Shown here piece after piece: positions 17,795 through 26,720 of a DNA stretch of 64,000 bases. Within the stretch, counting starts at the first letter, position 1. Each line of letters begins with the position of its first letter. Position numbers and translations under genes: made by a program. This DNA is from Lactococcus nasutitermitis (GTDB lineage: Bacteria > Bacillota > Bacilli > Lactobacillales > Streptococcaceae): positions 1 to 64,000 of the forward strand of contig NZ_BOVQ01000004.1 of NCBI RefSeq assembly GCF_018403765.1, written 5' to 3'. The notes beneath the pieces were generated by a model, which was not told the origin of the DNA, searched no databases, and was given only the letters and a program-made list of their open reading frames with translations.

Positions 17795-18702
17795 CACAGC
17801 TAATTATCAGCGAAGAAAACGAAAACCAACGTCTTGACAAAGCACTATCCGTTTTGACAGACCTGTCAAGAACACTGTTGACAGAGCTTATCAGAACAGA
17901 TAAGGTCACAGTTAATGGCGAAATAAAAAAAGCAAAATATAAAGTAAAAACAGGAGATAATATCGAGTTTGAGCCACCAGTTGCCAAAGAATTAGAAATT
18001 CTTGCAGAAGATATTCCACTGGATATCATCTATGAAGACGCAGATGTCGCTGTGGTCAATAAATCTCAGGGAATGGTCGTACATCCTTCAGCAGGTCATT
18101 CGACGGGAACGCTCGTCAATGCACTCATGTACGCGATGACAGACCTCTCAAGCATCAATGGAGTTATCCGCCCAGGGATTGTCCACCGGATTGATAAAGA
18201 CACCTCAGGCTTACTGATGATTGCCAAGAACGACAAGGCACATGAAAGCCTCGCCGCACAATTAAAAGAAAAAAGTACGAAGCGCAGGTATCTCGCGCTC
18301 GTCCATGGAAATCTGCCCAACGACAAAGGAACGATTGAAGCACCGATTGGCAGAAGTTCAAAAGACCGTAAAAAACAAGCTATCAATGCAGAAGGCAGAC
18401 CTGCGATAACGCATTTTGAAGTACTAGAGCGTTTTCCCGAAGCAAATTATACCTTAATTGCCTGTGAGCTTGAAACAGGTCGCACACACCAAATTCGTGT
18501 TCATATGGCATATATCGGTCATCCTGTTGCCGGAGATCCACTTTATGGGCCGAAAAAAACACTCACGCCCAACCATGGACAATTTCTCCACGCAGAAAGC
18601 CTTGGATTTATTCATCCAACAACAGGAAAATTCATGGCATTCACTATCGAACCACCTAAAATTTTCCAGAAACAACTCAATTCACTCAGAAAAACTTTTT
18701 GA
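17791..18702 (+). CDS. RluD-type 23S rRNA pseudouridine synthase
   Basis: A 303-residue RluA-family enzyme with an N-terminal S4 RNA-binding domain (residues ~10-60) and a catalytic domain carrying the Asp motif HRIDKDTSGLLMIAK and the loop GRTHQIRVHMAYIGHPVAGDPLYG. The chosen start is TTG at 17791: GGGAGG lies at 17,775-17,780 and TTGA overlaps the previous stop, coupling the two genes. An in-frame TTG at 17773 would sit on the Shine-Dalgarno itself. The gene contains a GACAG palindrome near its start. Confidence 0.9.
   Translation: MTQLIISEENENQRLDKALSVLTDLSRTLLTELIRTDKVTVNGEIKKAKYKVKTGDNIEFEPPVAKELEILAEDIPLDIIYEDADVAVVNKSQGMVVHPSAGHSTGTLVNALMYAMTDLSSINGVIRPGIVHRIDKDTSGLLMIAKNDKAHESLAAQLKEKSTKRRYLALVHGNLPNDKGTIEAPIGRSSKDRKKQAINAEGRPAITHFEVLERFPEANYTLIACELETGRTHQIRVHMAYIGHPVAGDPLYGPKKTLTPNHGQFLHAESLGFIHPTTGKFMAFTIEPPKIFQKQLNSLRKTF
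17852..17869. repeat. Short GACAG palindrome inside the pseudouridine synthase gene
   Basis: TTTTGACAGACCTGTCAAGA; the right arm has one change. Reads LTDLSR. Confidence 0.65.
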
Positions 18703-18726
18703 CAAACCTGTCAAAAAGTTTTTTTA
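18693..18726 (+). terminator. Terminator of the pseudouridine synthase gene built on a GACAG palindrome
   Basis: CTTTTTGACA and TGTCAAAAAG flank AACC and lead into seven T residues. This copy of the repeat family has become, or always was, a working terminator. Confidence 0.8.
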
Positions 18727-18747
18727 TCAAAAAAATCAGTAAAAGTC

Positions 18748-18790
18748 TTGACAAAAATAAATTAACAGTATATATTATATATAGTGTTAA
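18748..18790 (+). promoter_or_regulatory. Promoter and MarR-type operator
   Basis: TTGACA (18748-18753), 17 bp, TATATT (18771-18776). A 29-bp near-perfect palindrome (18762-18790; ends TTAACA and TGTTAA) covers the -10 box and the transcription start. It is well placed for autorepression by the MarR-family protein encoded next. Confidence 0.75.
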
Positions 18791-18817
18791 CAAAAAAACA
18801 TTAAGAAGGAAAATAAA

Positions 18818-19300
18818 ATGCCTACATATGAAAAAGAAGCAGCAAGCTTTATCCATGACCTCAAAGAAGTGTACAAATCAGAAATCATGAAGCAGTTTAA
18901 TCTCTATGCACAGGGTGAGATGGTTGTACTCATCTATCTCATGCACCACGAAGAAGAACCGTCACTCCCCAGTGAGATTGGCAAAGCGACAAATACCAGC
19001 CCAGCACGTGTTGCCGCCATTCTCAAAAGTCTTGAGAAAAAAAACTATATCAGCCGAGAAATGGACCTCAAAGACCGCCGCAAAATCCGAGTAGAAATCA
19101 CCCAAACAGGCAAAGAAAAAGCTCTACATGAGAAAAGTATTGCTCTAGGGCGCATGGAAAAAATCTTCGCAGAAATGGGTGAAGAAGCAACCAATCAGCT
19201 GATAAACTCTGTTGAAACATTCAAACAAGTTTCACGCGCACTTTATGCAAAAGAGCATCAACAAAAAGAAAGTGAAAATAAACATGGCACTCAATCCTAA
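18818..19300 (+). CDS. MarR-family transcriptional regulator
   Basis: The 160-residue protein has the winged-helix layout of MarR: helix-turn-helix around LPSEIGKATNTSPARVAAILKSL and the wing KKNYISREMDLKDRRKIRVEIT. It very probably represses its own operon through the palindrome over the promoter. GAAGGAAAA precedes the ATG. Its 3' end overlaps the transporter gene by 17 nt. Confidence 0.88.
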   Translation: MPTYEKEAASFIHDLKEVYKSEIMKQFNLYAQGEMVVLIYLMHHEEEPSLPSEIGKATNTSPARVAAILKSLEKKNYISREMDLKDRRKIRVEITQTGKEKALHEKSIALGRMEKIFAEMGEEATNQLINSVETFKQVSRALYAKEHQQKESENKHGTQS

Positions 19301-20789
19301 CACAAAAGCTTGGCAACGTAATACAATGATTGTTCTTGTTTTGATTGCAACCTTTGCAGGGATGCTCAACTCAACCACATTGGCAACAGCCGTTCCAACA
19401 TTGACAAAAGACTTCAATATCTCAATGTCCACCGCTCAACAAGCCTCTACTTGGTTTTTGCTTGGAAATGGGATTATGATTCCTGTGACCGCCTATCTCA
19501 TCTTAAAGTTCAAGACCAAACATCTCTATATTTTTGCCTATATTGCGATATTTATAGGGACTTTGATGGTTTTTATCACCCCCACTTCCAACTATAATAT
19601 TTTTCTCATTGGACGTATTATTCAGTCTATCGGCGTTGGAATTACCATGCCACTTTTGCAAGTCGTTCTTGTCGAGCTTTTTCCAGCTGAAAAACGAGGC
19701 GCAGCGATGGGCTTAGCAGGATTTCCAATGGCACTCGCACCAGCACTTGGTCCAACCTTTGCCGGTTGGGTACTCAATGCTAATCACCATTTTCTCGGCT
19801 TCACATTAGCGGCGACTTGGCGTTCAATTTTCTTCGTCCCGCTCGTTATCATCGGCATTTGTCTTGTTTTATCTCCATTTATTATCAAAAACGTCTTGGA
19901 AAATGAACAAGTTCATCTCGATTTTCTATCATTCATCATGTCTATTCTTGGATTTGGCTTCTTTCTTTGGGGCTTTACCAATGTAGCAAGTGATGGCTGG
20001 ACAAAATTCAGCACTGTTTTAGCCCCAATAATTGGAGGCTTGATTGTGATTGCCTTATTCGTTGTCCGCCAACTCCACATGAAAGAACCTTTCCTTGATA
20101 TGCGTGTCTTTAAAGTTAAACAGTTTACTATTTCAACATTGACACTTGCAGTAGTCACAATGGCAATGATGGGTGTAGAAATGATGCTCCCGATCTACTT
20201 ACAGGAAGTTCGGGGACTCTCAGCACTCAGCTCAGGTCTTGTCCTTTTACCCGGTTCACTTTTGATGACTATTGTTATGCTCGTTTCCGGACGCGTTTTT
20301 GATAAAATAGGTGGGAAACGCCTTGCTTTAACTGGCTTTTTCCTCCTGGCAATCGGAACATTTCCCTTCATGTTCCTAAATTTGAGCGTTTCTGAACACT
20401 TTATTACCACCGTCTATGGTGTGCGAATGATTGCCGTTGCCATGATTATGATGTCAATGTTTTCAAGTGCTTTAAATGCCCTTCCCAAAAATGAAGTGGC
20501 ACATGGAACAGCTTCAAGTAACACCGCCAGACAAATTGCTTCAAGTGTTGTCGTTGCTCTCTTTTCAAGCGTTACCCAAAATGTCACGAACAATCATGCA
20601 CCAGCACACGCTCTCAAAGCGATTGACCCACTCAAATATGCCAGCCAAACAATGGACGCAGCTCTAAAAGGATTTCATGTTTCCTTCACAATGGCTTTTA
20701 TTTTCAGCATCTTAGGTATCGTAGTTGCCTGTTTCTTACAGGCAGGAAAAATTATCATTGATGACAAAGACTTGGAGGTGAAAAAATGA
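19284..20789 (+). CDS. DHA2-family (EmrB/QacA-type) multidrug efflux MFS transporter
   Basis: A 501-residue transporter with about 14 hydrophobic segments. Antiporter motifs are visible (LNSTTLATAVPTLTKDF in TM1, RIIQSIGVGITMPLLQVVL, and the motif-C-like GFPMALAPALGPTFAGW). The start MALNPNTK at 19284 is preferred over 19212, which would overlap marR by 89 nt and add a charged stretch. It is in an operon with marR and the DUF4811 gene (ATGA overlap at its end), so drug- or stress-responsive export is likely. Confidence 0.9.
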   Translation: MALNPNTKAWQRNTMIVLVLIATFAGMLNSTTLATAVPTLTKDFNISMSTAQQASTWFLLGNGIMIPVTAYLILKFKTKHLYIFAYIAIFIGTLMVFITPTSNYNIFLIGRIIQSIGVGITMPLLQVVLVELFPAEKRGAAMGLAGFPMALAPALGPTFAGWVLNANHHFLGFTLAATWRSIFFVPLVIIGICLVLSPFIIKNVLENEQVHLDFLSFIMSILGFGFFLWGFTNVASDGWTKFSTVLAPIIGGLIVIALFVVRQLHMKEPFLDMRVFKVKQFTISTLTLAVVTMAMMGVEMMLPIYLQEVRGLSALSSGLVLLPGSLLMTIVMLVSGRVFDKIGGKRLALTGFFLLAIGTFPFMFLNLSVSEHFITTVYGVRMIAVAMIMMSMFSSALNALPKNEVAHGTASSNTARQIASSVVVALFSSVTQNVTNNHAPAHALKAIDPLKYASQTMDAALKGFHVSFTMAFIFSILGIVVACFLQAGKIIIDDKDLEVKK

Positions 20790-21571
20790 TTATTCTCATC
20801 ATTGCACTATTTACAGTAGCAACATTCATCTGTTTTCTTTATATCAAAAAGACAAAACTTCGTTGGACTTTGGGCGTTCTTTCCATGCTTTTGCTCGTTG
20901 CTTCTATTTTACTATTGGTTGCTAATTTTTCAGGAAATTGGGGAACAAAAACCATAACAACACGTCAAACAAGCAATATTTACACCGCAGGAGAAACAAA
21001 CGTCGCTTACAATCTTCTTATCAAACAAGAAATCGGAACAGGCAGTCATAATTACGCTTTTGTTTATCGCACAAATAAAAACGAAATAAAAGCAAAAGCT
21101 CATTTTGTACCTGATACAAACAATATTTCTCAAGCAGTAAAAAAACGAGCAACTTATCAGATGACAAGTCAAAAACAAGCGACCGTTGTAACGGTAAAAA
21201 AATATCGCAAACTCTCTAATGGATTGCCAAAATTTTTATTCAATTTAGGAAATAATAATCAAAAACTCCTTAAGCAAACAACAACAGTTTATCTTCCAGA
21301 AAATACTTGGCTTGTGTTGACAGAAACACAAGCGAAAGAATTAAAAAAGAAAGCACCAGAACTAGAAAAAGCAGCAAATGCTCAAGCAGAGCAACAAGCA
21401 AGTCAATTAAAAGCAGCAATCGCAGCAACTCCTACTCCAGAAGCTAAACAAGCCTTGGAAGAAGAAGCACAGAAAAAAATCGCTGATGAAGAAGCAATAA
21501 AAAACAATCCGAGCGCTTATGCAAAAGCACAGATTACAGCCATTCGTCAAGCTTTAAATATCAAAAAATAA
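20786..21571 (+). CDS. DUF4811-type membrane protein linked to the efflux pump
   Basis: The 261-residue protein has two N-terminal membrane segments (IILIIALFTVATFICFLYI; LGVLSMLLLVASILLLVANF), an extracellular domain, and an Ala/Gln/Lys-rich coiled C-terminus. DUF4811 proteins commonly follow EmrB-type genes in lactic acid bacteria; assignment is from memory of that context. Start overlaps the transporter stop (ATGA). Role unknown, possibly an accessory of the pump. Confidence 0.7.
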   Translation: MIILIIALFTVATFICFLYIKKTKLRWTLGVLSMLLLVASILLLVANFSGNWGTKTITTRQTSNIYTAGETNVAYNLLIKQEIGTGSHNYAFVYRTNKNEIKAKAHFVPDTNNISQAVKKRATYQMTSQKQATVVTVKKYRKLSNGLPKFLFNLGNNNQKLLKQTTTVYLPENTWLVLTETQAKELKKKAPELEKAANAQAEQQASQLKAAIAATPTPEAKQALEEEAQKKIADEEAIKNNPSAYAKAQITAIRQALNIKK

Positions 21572-21695
21572 ACTATACCAATTTTTAAATACACAAATAT
21601 ACCAAAATCAAACAAATAAATCCTTGACAAAAATAAACTCTAGTATTATAATGTTTTTGTACTAAAAAACAAAAGAAAATTAACTATACCAATTT
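21571..21695 (+). promoter_or_regulatory. glmS promoter with three repeated ACTATACCAATT-like sites
   Basis: TTGACA (21624-21629), 17 bp, TATAAT (21647-21652) form a strong promoter. AACTATACCAATTT occurs at 21571-21584 and 21682-21695, and a related AATATACCAAAAT at 21596-21608. Each resembles one half of the dre-type operators bound by GntR-family NagR in streptococci, so amino-sugar-dependent control of glmS is an inference. No glmS ribozyme is visible. Confidence 0.6.
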
Positions 21696-21718
21696 AGTTA
21701 AAAACGGAGAAAACAAAT

Positions 21719-23536
21719 ATGTGTGGTATTGTTGGTGTTGTAGGTTCACGAAACGCAACAGATATTTTAATGCAGGGACTTGAAAAACTTGAATATCGTG
21801 GTTATGATTCAGCAGGTATTTTTGTTACAACTGAAGCTGGAAGGTCAAAACTTGTCAAATCAGTTGGACGCATTGCTGACTTACGCGAAAAAATCGGAAT
21901 TGATGTTGCAGGAACAGCTGGAATTGGACATACACGTTGGGCAACACACGGTAAACCAAGCGAAGATAATGCGCATCCACATACTTCAACTTCTGGACGC
22001 TTTGTCCTTGTTCACAATGGAGTAATTGAAAATTTCGTTGAATTACGCGAAGAATATCTTGCAAATGACACTTTCAAAGGTCAAACAGATACTGAAATTG
22101 CCATTCATTTGATTGCCAAATTCGCCGAAGAAGAAGGACTTGACACACTTGCTGCTTTCAAAAAAGCACTCGGATTAATTAAAGGTTCTTACGCTTTCGC
22201 CCTCATGGATATTAAAAATCCAGATGTGATTTATGTAGCGAAAAACAAATCTCCACTTTTAATCGGTCTTGGTGATGGTTATAACATGGTCTGCTCAGAT
22301 GCAATGGCAATGATTCGTGAAACTTCTGAATTTATGGAAATTCATGATAAAGAACTCGTTATTTTGACAAAAGACAGCGTTACAGTCACAGATTATGCAG
22401 GAAATGTTATCGAACGACCAAGCTATACAGCAGAACTTGATTTGAGCGATATCGGCAAAGGCACTTATCCTTTCTATATGTTAAAAGAAATCGACGAACA
22501 ACCTACTGTTATGCGTAAACTCATCAGCACTTATGCTGATGAAAACGGCGCAATGAAAGTGGATGCTGAGATTGTGAAAGCTGTCCAAGAAGCAGACCGA
22601 ATTTACATTATTGCCGCTGGTACATCTTATAATGCTGGATTTGGTGCAAAAATCATGCTAGAAGCCTTGACAAATACACCAGTTGAACTCGGTGTCGCAA
22701 GCGAATGGGGCTACGGAATGCCACTCTTAAGCAAAAAGCCATTCTTCATCTTCCTCTCACAATCAGGCGAAACAGCAGACAGTCGTCAAGTATTGGTAAA
22801 AGTCAATGAACTTGGACTTCCTAGCTTGACTGTTACAAACGTACCTGGCTCTACCTTATCCCGTGAAGCAACTTATACAATGTTAATTGGTGCTGGCCCT
22901 GAAATTGCCGTAGCATCAACAAAAGCTTACACAGGACAGATTGCAACACTTGCCTTCCTAGCAAAAGCAGTTGGCGAAGCAGATGGTAAAGAAGAAGCAA
23001 AAGAATTTGAACTAGTAAAAGAATTATCATTAGTTGCCCAATCTATCGAAGCCACTTTATCTGAAAAAGAAAAAATTGCCCAGATTGTAAAAGAAAACCT
23101 TTTGACAACACGTAATGCTTTTTATATCGGACGCAAGCAAGATTATTTTGTCGCAATGGAAGCAAGCTTAAAACTCAAAGAAATCTCTTACGTTCAATGT
23201 GAAGGCTTCGCAGCAGGCGAATTAAAACACGGAACAATTTCACTGATTGAAAAAGATACACCAGTTCTGGCTTTAATTTCTAATAATCCAGAAGTAGCAG
23301 CTCACACACGTGGTAATGTTATGGAAACAGTAGCGCGTGGCTCAAGCGCGATTGTAATTGTTGAACAAGGCCAAGAACGCGAAGGCGATGATATCATCGT
23401 CAATGCCGTTCACCCATATCTCTCAGCAATTTCAATGGTCATTCCAACACAACTCATTGCATACGAAACATCTATGCAACGCGGTTTAGACGTTGATAAA
23501 CCTCGTAATTTAGCAAAAGCTGTAACAGTAGAATAA
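21719..23536 (+). CDS. glmS: Glutamine-fructose-6-phosphate aminotransferase (isomerizing)
   Basis: This 605-residue enzyme makes glucosamine-6-phosphate, the entry to peptidoglycan amino sugars. It has the N-terminal Ntn glutaminase (CGIVGVVG with Cys2 as nucleophile; LEYRGYDSAGI; HTRWATHG) and two SIS isomerase domains (AAGTSYNAG; SQSGETADS; STKAYTGQ). Length is normal. CGGAG precedes the ATG. Monocistronic, with a strong terminator downstream. Confidence 0.96.
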   Translation: MCGIVGVVGSRNATDILMQGLEKLEYRGYDSAGIFVTTEAGRSKLVKSVGRIADLREKIGIDVAGTAGIGHTRWATHGKPSEDNAHPHTSTSGRFVLVHNGVIENFVELREEYLANDTFKGQTDTEIAIHLIAKFAEEEGLDTLAAFKKALGLIKGSYAFALMDIKNPDVIYVAKNKSPLLIGLGDGYNMVCSDAMAMIRETSEFMEIHDKELVILTKDSVTVTDYAGNVIERPSYTAELDLSDIGKGTYPFYMLKEIDEQPTVMRKLISTYADENGAMKVDAEIVKAVQEADRIYIIAAGTSYNAGFGAKIMLEALTNTPVELGVASEWGYGMPLLSKKPFFIFLSQSGETADSRQVLVKVNELGLPSLTVTNVPGSTLSREATYTMLIGAGPEIAVASTKAYTGQIATLAFLAKAVGEADGKEEAKEFELVKELSLVAQSIEATLSEKEKIAQIVKENLLTTRNAFYIGRKQDYFVAMEASLKLKEISYVQCEGFAAGELKHGTISLIEKDTPVLALISNNPEVAAHTRGNVMETVARGSSAIVIVEQGQEREGDDIIVNAVHPYLSAISMVIPTQLIAYETSMQRGLDVDKPRNLAKAVTVE

Positions 23537-23566
23537 AAAATAATCGTATAAACCAAGATAGAGTGC

Positions 23567-23623
23567 AAATAACAACATTAAACCTCTCCTATTTTTAAGG
23601 AGAGGTTTAATGTTGTTATTTTT
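23567..23623. terminator. Long bidirectional terminator between glmS and the glycosyltransferase gene
   Basis: A perfect 24-bp stem, 23567-23590 with 23598-23621, with A and T tracts at its ends. It serves the convergent genes glmS (+) and the GT2 gene (-). Confidence 0.85.
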
Positions 23624-23637
23624 AAAAGATAGCGCTT

Positions 23638-24585
23638 TTAGTATATAAAAGAATTCAACATAGCTTTTAAATCATGTGTATCCAAGCCTTTATATTCTCC
23701 ACCTGTAGTTTTAATATCAGCCAAATATTGAAGTTCTGAGGTGTATCCTTTGAAAAAAGGCTTAAAAGAATTTATCATTTTATGAAATTCAAGATTGAAA
23801 AGTTTTTTGTCGTAATGATGTTTTTTCTGGTCAAAATAAAGATTTAGAATAGAATTTTTTAGTTGAAAGTCAAGAAGTTCAGGTTTGATACGCTGAATCA
23901 TTTCCAAACGTAGATGCATTTGCTTCACATATTCTACAACACCTTTCTCTTGCTCAAGAGTAGTCAAACTATTTGTTAAAGAGTGAGGATTATTTCTATA
24001 AATATAAGCAGGTTCATTGTTGATAGCCATGTTGTCATCTGAACAAATTAAAGCAGTTCCAACAAAAAAACTATCTTCAAAAAAGCGTAATTCTGTAGAA
24101 AAACGTAGTCCGATTTTCTTTAAATATTTTCTACTAAACCATTTTGCATAAATAGCACCAGTATCTTTTATATCACTAGGAGTATAAAAATAATTATCTC
24201 CATTTTTAGTTTCCGTATAAAAACGTGAAACAACTATTTGTGGGTTATTATTTTTCAAAAGTTGAAAAATAAAATATAAAGATAATGCTGTCAGAGAATC
24301 ATCAGCATCAATGAACATTAGGTATTCGCCTTCGCTCTTGTCAATGCCATATTGTCGTGCTAATCCAGGTCCCATATTTTTGGTTAATTCATGATAGTGT
24401 ATTTCCAAATTTGATAAAAGATTAAATGCTTCGATATCAATAGCTTTACCACCATCATTTACTAAATGGACATCCACTTTAGAAAAATCTATACCCACTT
24501 GACTATTGATAGACCCTAAAGGAATAGCCAATTCCTTTTCAGATTGTCCGTAAAACGGAATGATAATGCTCAATGTTTTTACCAT
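23638..24585 (-). CDS. Family 2 (GT-A) glycosyltransferase
   Basis: A 315-residue protein with the GT2 signature: N-terminal LSIIIPFYGQSE, HLVNDGGK, and the metal-binding Asp motif FIDADDS. No membrane segment is seen, so it is cytosolic or peripheral. The acceptor is unknown; a surface polysaccharide or teichoic acid side chain is plausible. It stands alone on the minus strand between glmS and a decayed region, with no sugar-cluster neighbours. Confidence 0.8.
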   Translation of the reverse strand: MVKTLSIIIPFYGQSEKELAIPLGSINSQVGIDFSKVDVHLVNDGGKAIDIEAFNLLSNLEIHYHELTKNMGPGLARQYGIDKSEGEYLMFIDADDSLTALSLYFIFQLLKNNNPQIVVSRFYTETKNGDNYFYTPSDIKDTGAIYAKWFSRKYLKKIGLRFSTELRFFEDSFFVGTALICSDDNMAINNEPAYIYRNNPHSLTNSLTTLEQEKGVVEYVKQMHLRLEMIQRIKPELLDFQLKNSILNLYFDQKKHHYDKKLFNLEFHKMINSFKPFFKGYTSELQYLADIKTTGGEYKGLDTHDLKAMLNSFIY

Positions 24586-24767
24586 GTTTGTATTTTATTC
24601 CTTTTATTTTTTAAATATATACTAGATAATTGTTTTGATGTTCAACATCAGTATATCATTTTTACTATTTATCATAAAGTAATAAAATTAACCTAAATTA
24701 AGAAATAAATAAGAAAAATTAACAACAAGTGGCTGCCAACAAATTGGTTTATAGGAGATAAAATTTA

Positions 24768-24850
24768 TGAATTTAAAGAAAAAAATTTTTTAACTTTCAA
24801 CTGTTATATTATTTTCAGTCGTATCAAGTCCTATTGTTCATGTTGAGTAA
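24768..24850 (+). pseudogene. Remnant of a small secreted peptide gene
   Basis: AGGAGAT is followed by an ATG that reads MNLKKKIF, then a stop, then LSTVILFSVVSSPIVHVE and another stop in the same frame. Without the first stop this is a good signal peptide (basic start, hydrophobic core). It looks like a bacteriocin- or pheromone-like precursor that has decayed. Confidence 0.45.
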
Positions 24851-25204
24851 AAGATGAATCAAGAAATATCTAAAATAGTTTTGATTTTAATTTTCTAAAT
24901 AATAGCTTTACTTTCTTTGATAACTAATGCTTTTATTTTCTGCAAAATTACATATTGTAAATTTTGAAGCATGGTGGTAAAATAAAGTTTGAGGAAAGAG
25001 TGACAAATGTCAGGGAAATTAGGAATAACGGACAAATATCACTTAAAAAAATGGCAAGTTTTTCAAATACCATTATCATGATTGGAGAGTGGTTATTATT
25101 CAAAAGGCAGCATAAGCGAAATAAGATGAACGCTCCAAAGAAAGATATGCCCGAAGAAGAAAAGACATTCTATATTAAAAGTCAAGAAAAAAGTAATTTT
25201 TAAA
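24851..25204 (+). other. Decayed intergenic region
   Basis: Short frames only. A box TGGTAAAAT (24,971-24,979) is followed by GAGGAAAG and an ATG at 25,006 that opens a 24-codon frame. A 79-codon frame from a TTG at 24964 has no ribosome binding site. Both may be pieces of an older gene cut by the IS insertion. I recognise no function. Confidence 0.35.
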
Positions 25205-25371
25205 GGAAATAAAAAACACCCTCACTGCGTTAGACTTGTTTACCAAGTTATAAAAACGTCTGGAGGATGCAATTCCATCTTATCATTTTTTGCAAATATC
25301 TTCAATTTGAAGCAGGCAAAAAATCTTGCAATTAAGCAAGTTTTAAAAATTATTTTTAAATTTAAAGTAGA

Positions 25372-26523
25372 TTATCTTAACTTTGTTTCATCAAATGTTT
25401 GATTGGTTTTGAGCAGATGATAAATGACACGTATAAGTTTCTTGGCAGCGTGTGATACTGCAACGTTGTAATGCTTTCCTTGACTTCGTTTGAGGGCAAG
25501 ATAAGCTTTGAAGCATGGTGAATAGCGACAGATAGACTGCGCAGCCAAAATCAATGCATAACGCAGATAATGTGACCCACGTTTGACCATTCGTCCAGAA
25601 TTATCCATTTGCCCTGATTGGTAAATAGAGGGCTCTAATCCTGCGAAAGCTTGAAGTTGCGCTGGGCTAGAAAAGTTATCAATATTCTTGATTTCGGCGA
25701 GAATAATCGCACCTAAGCGTCGCCCAATTCCAGTGATTGAGAAGATTGAAGACTCCGTCTGGGCGGTGATTTCATTGATTTGATTTTGTATTTCATTAAT
25801 CTGTTCATCATAGTGTTGAATGGTTGAAATCAACTGTTTGAGTTCAAGTTGAAGTGCTGGCGAGGAGTTGCCAATCGTGAACTGTGCGGTCTCTTGAATT
25901 TGCTTAGCTTTATCAGCGCTCAAGCGCTTGATTTTGAGCAAAGAATCAAATCTTGCCCGCTTGATTTTCTGAGGTGTTGGATAGCTTGTTAGAAGTTCGT
26001 AAACGTATTGATTGTGAACATTACCCACTATCCGAGCAAATTCAGGAAACATGATGTCAAGCAGACGAACGTAAAGGCTTTTGTTCTTAGATCGTGCCTG
26101 TATGAGTCGATTTTGATAACGTGTGAGTTCTTTTAACTCTTGCATTGATTCATCAACTTCAAAGCGTTCAGGGTGTGTGTCTGCTTTGAGTTTACGAGCG
26201 ATGACAACAAGTGCGTCTTTCACATCGGTCTTTGTCTTACGTAATGACAAAGATTTGACAAATTCTTTGATGAGTAAAGCGTTGTAAGTGAGAACTGTAT
26301 AACCTAATTTTCGTAAGAAGATGACAAGATTATAGGCATAATGTCCGGTATCTTCAAGAGCAATGACCATTGAATCACCCAAACAAGATAAGCGTTTTTG
26401 AATAGTATGGAATCCGGTAGACGAGTTTTCAAAGCGAAAGTTCTTCTCAATAATGGTTCCCATTTCATCAATGACAGCGAGGTCATGTTTGTTCTTAGCG
26501 ACATCAATTCCAACATAAAGCAT
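25372..26523 (-). CDS. IS110-family transposase (DEDD, bridge-RNA-guided type)
   Basis: A 383-residue protein. The N-terminal RuvC-like domain has VGIDVAKNKH, ALEDTGHY and KTDVKDALV, supplying the Asp/Glu residues. The C-terminal Tnp20 domain has FSITGIGRRLGAIILAEI, FAGLEPSIYQSG and the RRGSHYLRYAL-type segment with the conserved Ser. The start MLYVGIDVAK at 26523 has AGGAGAACACTT upstream; a longer frame to 26637 would run through the presumed non-coding RNA region. The gene looks intact. Confidence 0.92.
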   Translation of the reverse strand: MLYVGIDVAKNKHDLAVIDEMGTIIEKNFRFENSSTGFHTIQKRLSCLGDSMVIALEDTGHYAYNLVIFLRKLGYTVLTYNALLIKEFVKSLSLRKTKTDVKDALVVIARKLKADTHPERFEVDESMQELKELTRYQNRLIQARSKNKSLYVRLLDIMFPEFARIVGNVHNQYVYELLTSYPTPQKIKRARFDSLLKIKRLSADKAKQIQETAQFTIGNSSPALQLELKQLISTIQHYDEQINEIQNQINEITAQTESSIFSITGIGRRLGAIILAEIKNIDNFSSPAQLQAFAGLEPSIYQSGQMDNSGRMVKRGSHYLRYALILAAQSICRYSPCFKAYLALKRSQGKHYNVAVSHAAKKLIRVIYHLLKTNQTFDETKLR

Positions 26524-26720
26524 AAGTGTTCTCCTAGAGATTTTATTAGCGACTGTTTGTAATTCCACGTACTTTTTGCCTTGTATTCTTACACGAGATA
26601 AAATGTTTAGCGTTATCATTCTCATTCTCATTACCAATTAAACAAAGAGCTGTGGTTAGACTCTTTTCTAAATCGTCAAAGCGATTGAGAACACACACAA
26701 ATCCACAGCACTACAAACTA
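26524..26720 (-). ncRNA. Candidate IS110 bridge RNA region
   Basis: This non-coding stretch lies between the presumed left end and the transposase start, where IS110-group elements encode their bridge RNA. GCTGTGG (26649-26655) and CCACAGC (26703-26709) could close a multi-loop structure, and AATCG-TCAAAG-CGATT (26671-26686) is a nested hairpin. Position is the main support; guide loops cannot be assigned without target and donor sequences. Confidence 0.4.

Larger units (their letters stand above)
25205..26720 (-). mobile_element. IS110-family insertion sequence
   Basis: It contains one DEDD transposase gene with non-coding flanks of about 170 bp (3' side) and 200 bp (5' side). IS110 elements have no long terminal inverted repeats and usually no clear target duplication, so the ends given are estimates. 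The surroundings on both sides (24.6-25.2 and 26.7-27.0 kb) hold only broken reading frames. Confidence 0.6.

Noticed and set aside
21600-21718. glmS ribozyme upstream of glmS
   Set aside because: The leader is short, and no ribozyme core or pseudoknot pattern is visible; promoter and operator-like repeats account for the region.
24964-25203. 79-residue frame from a TTG start
   Set aside because: No ribosome binding site, no recognisable family and a decayed neighbourhood.
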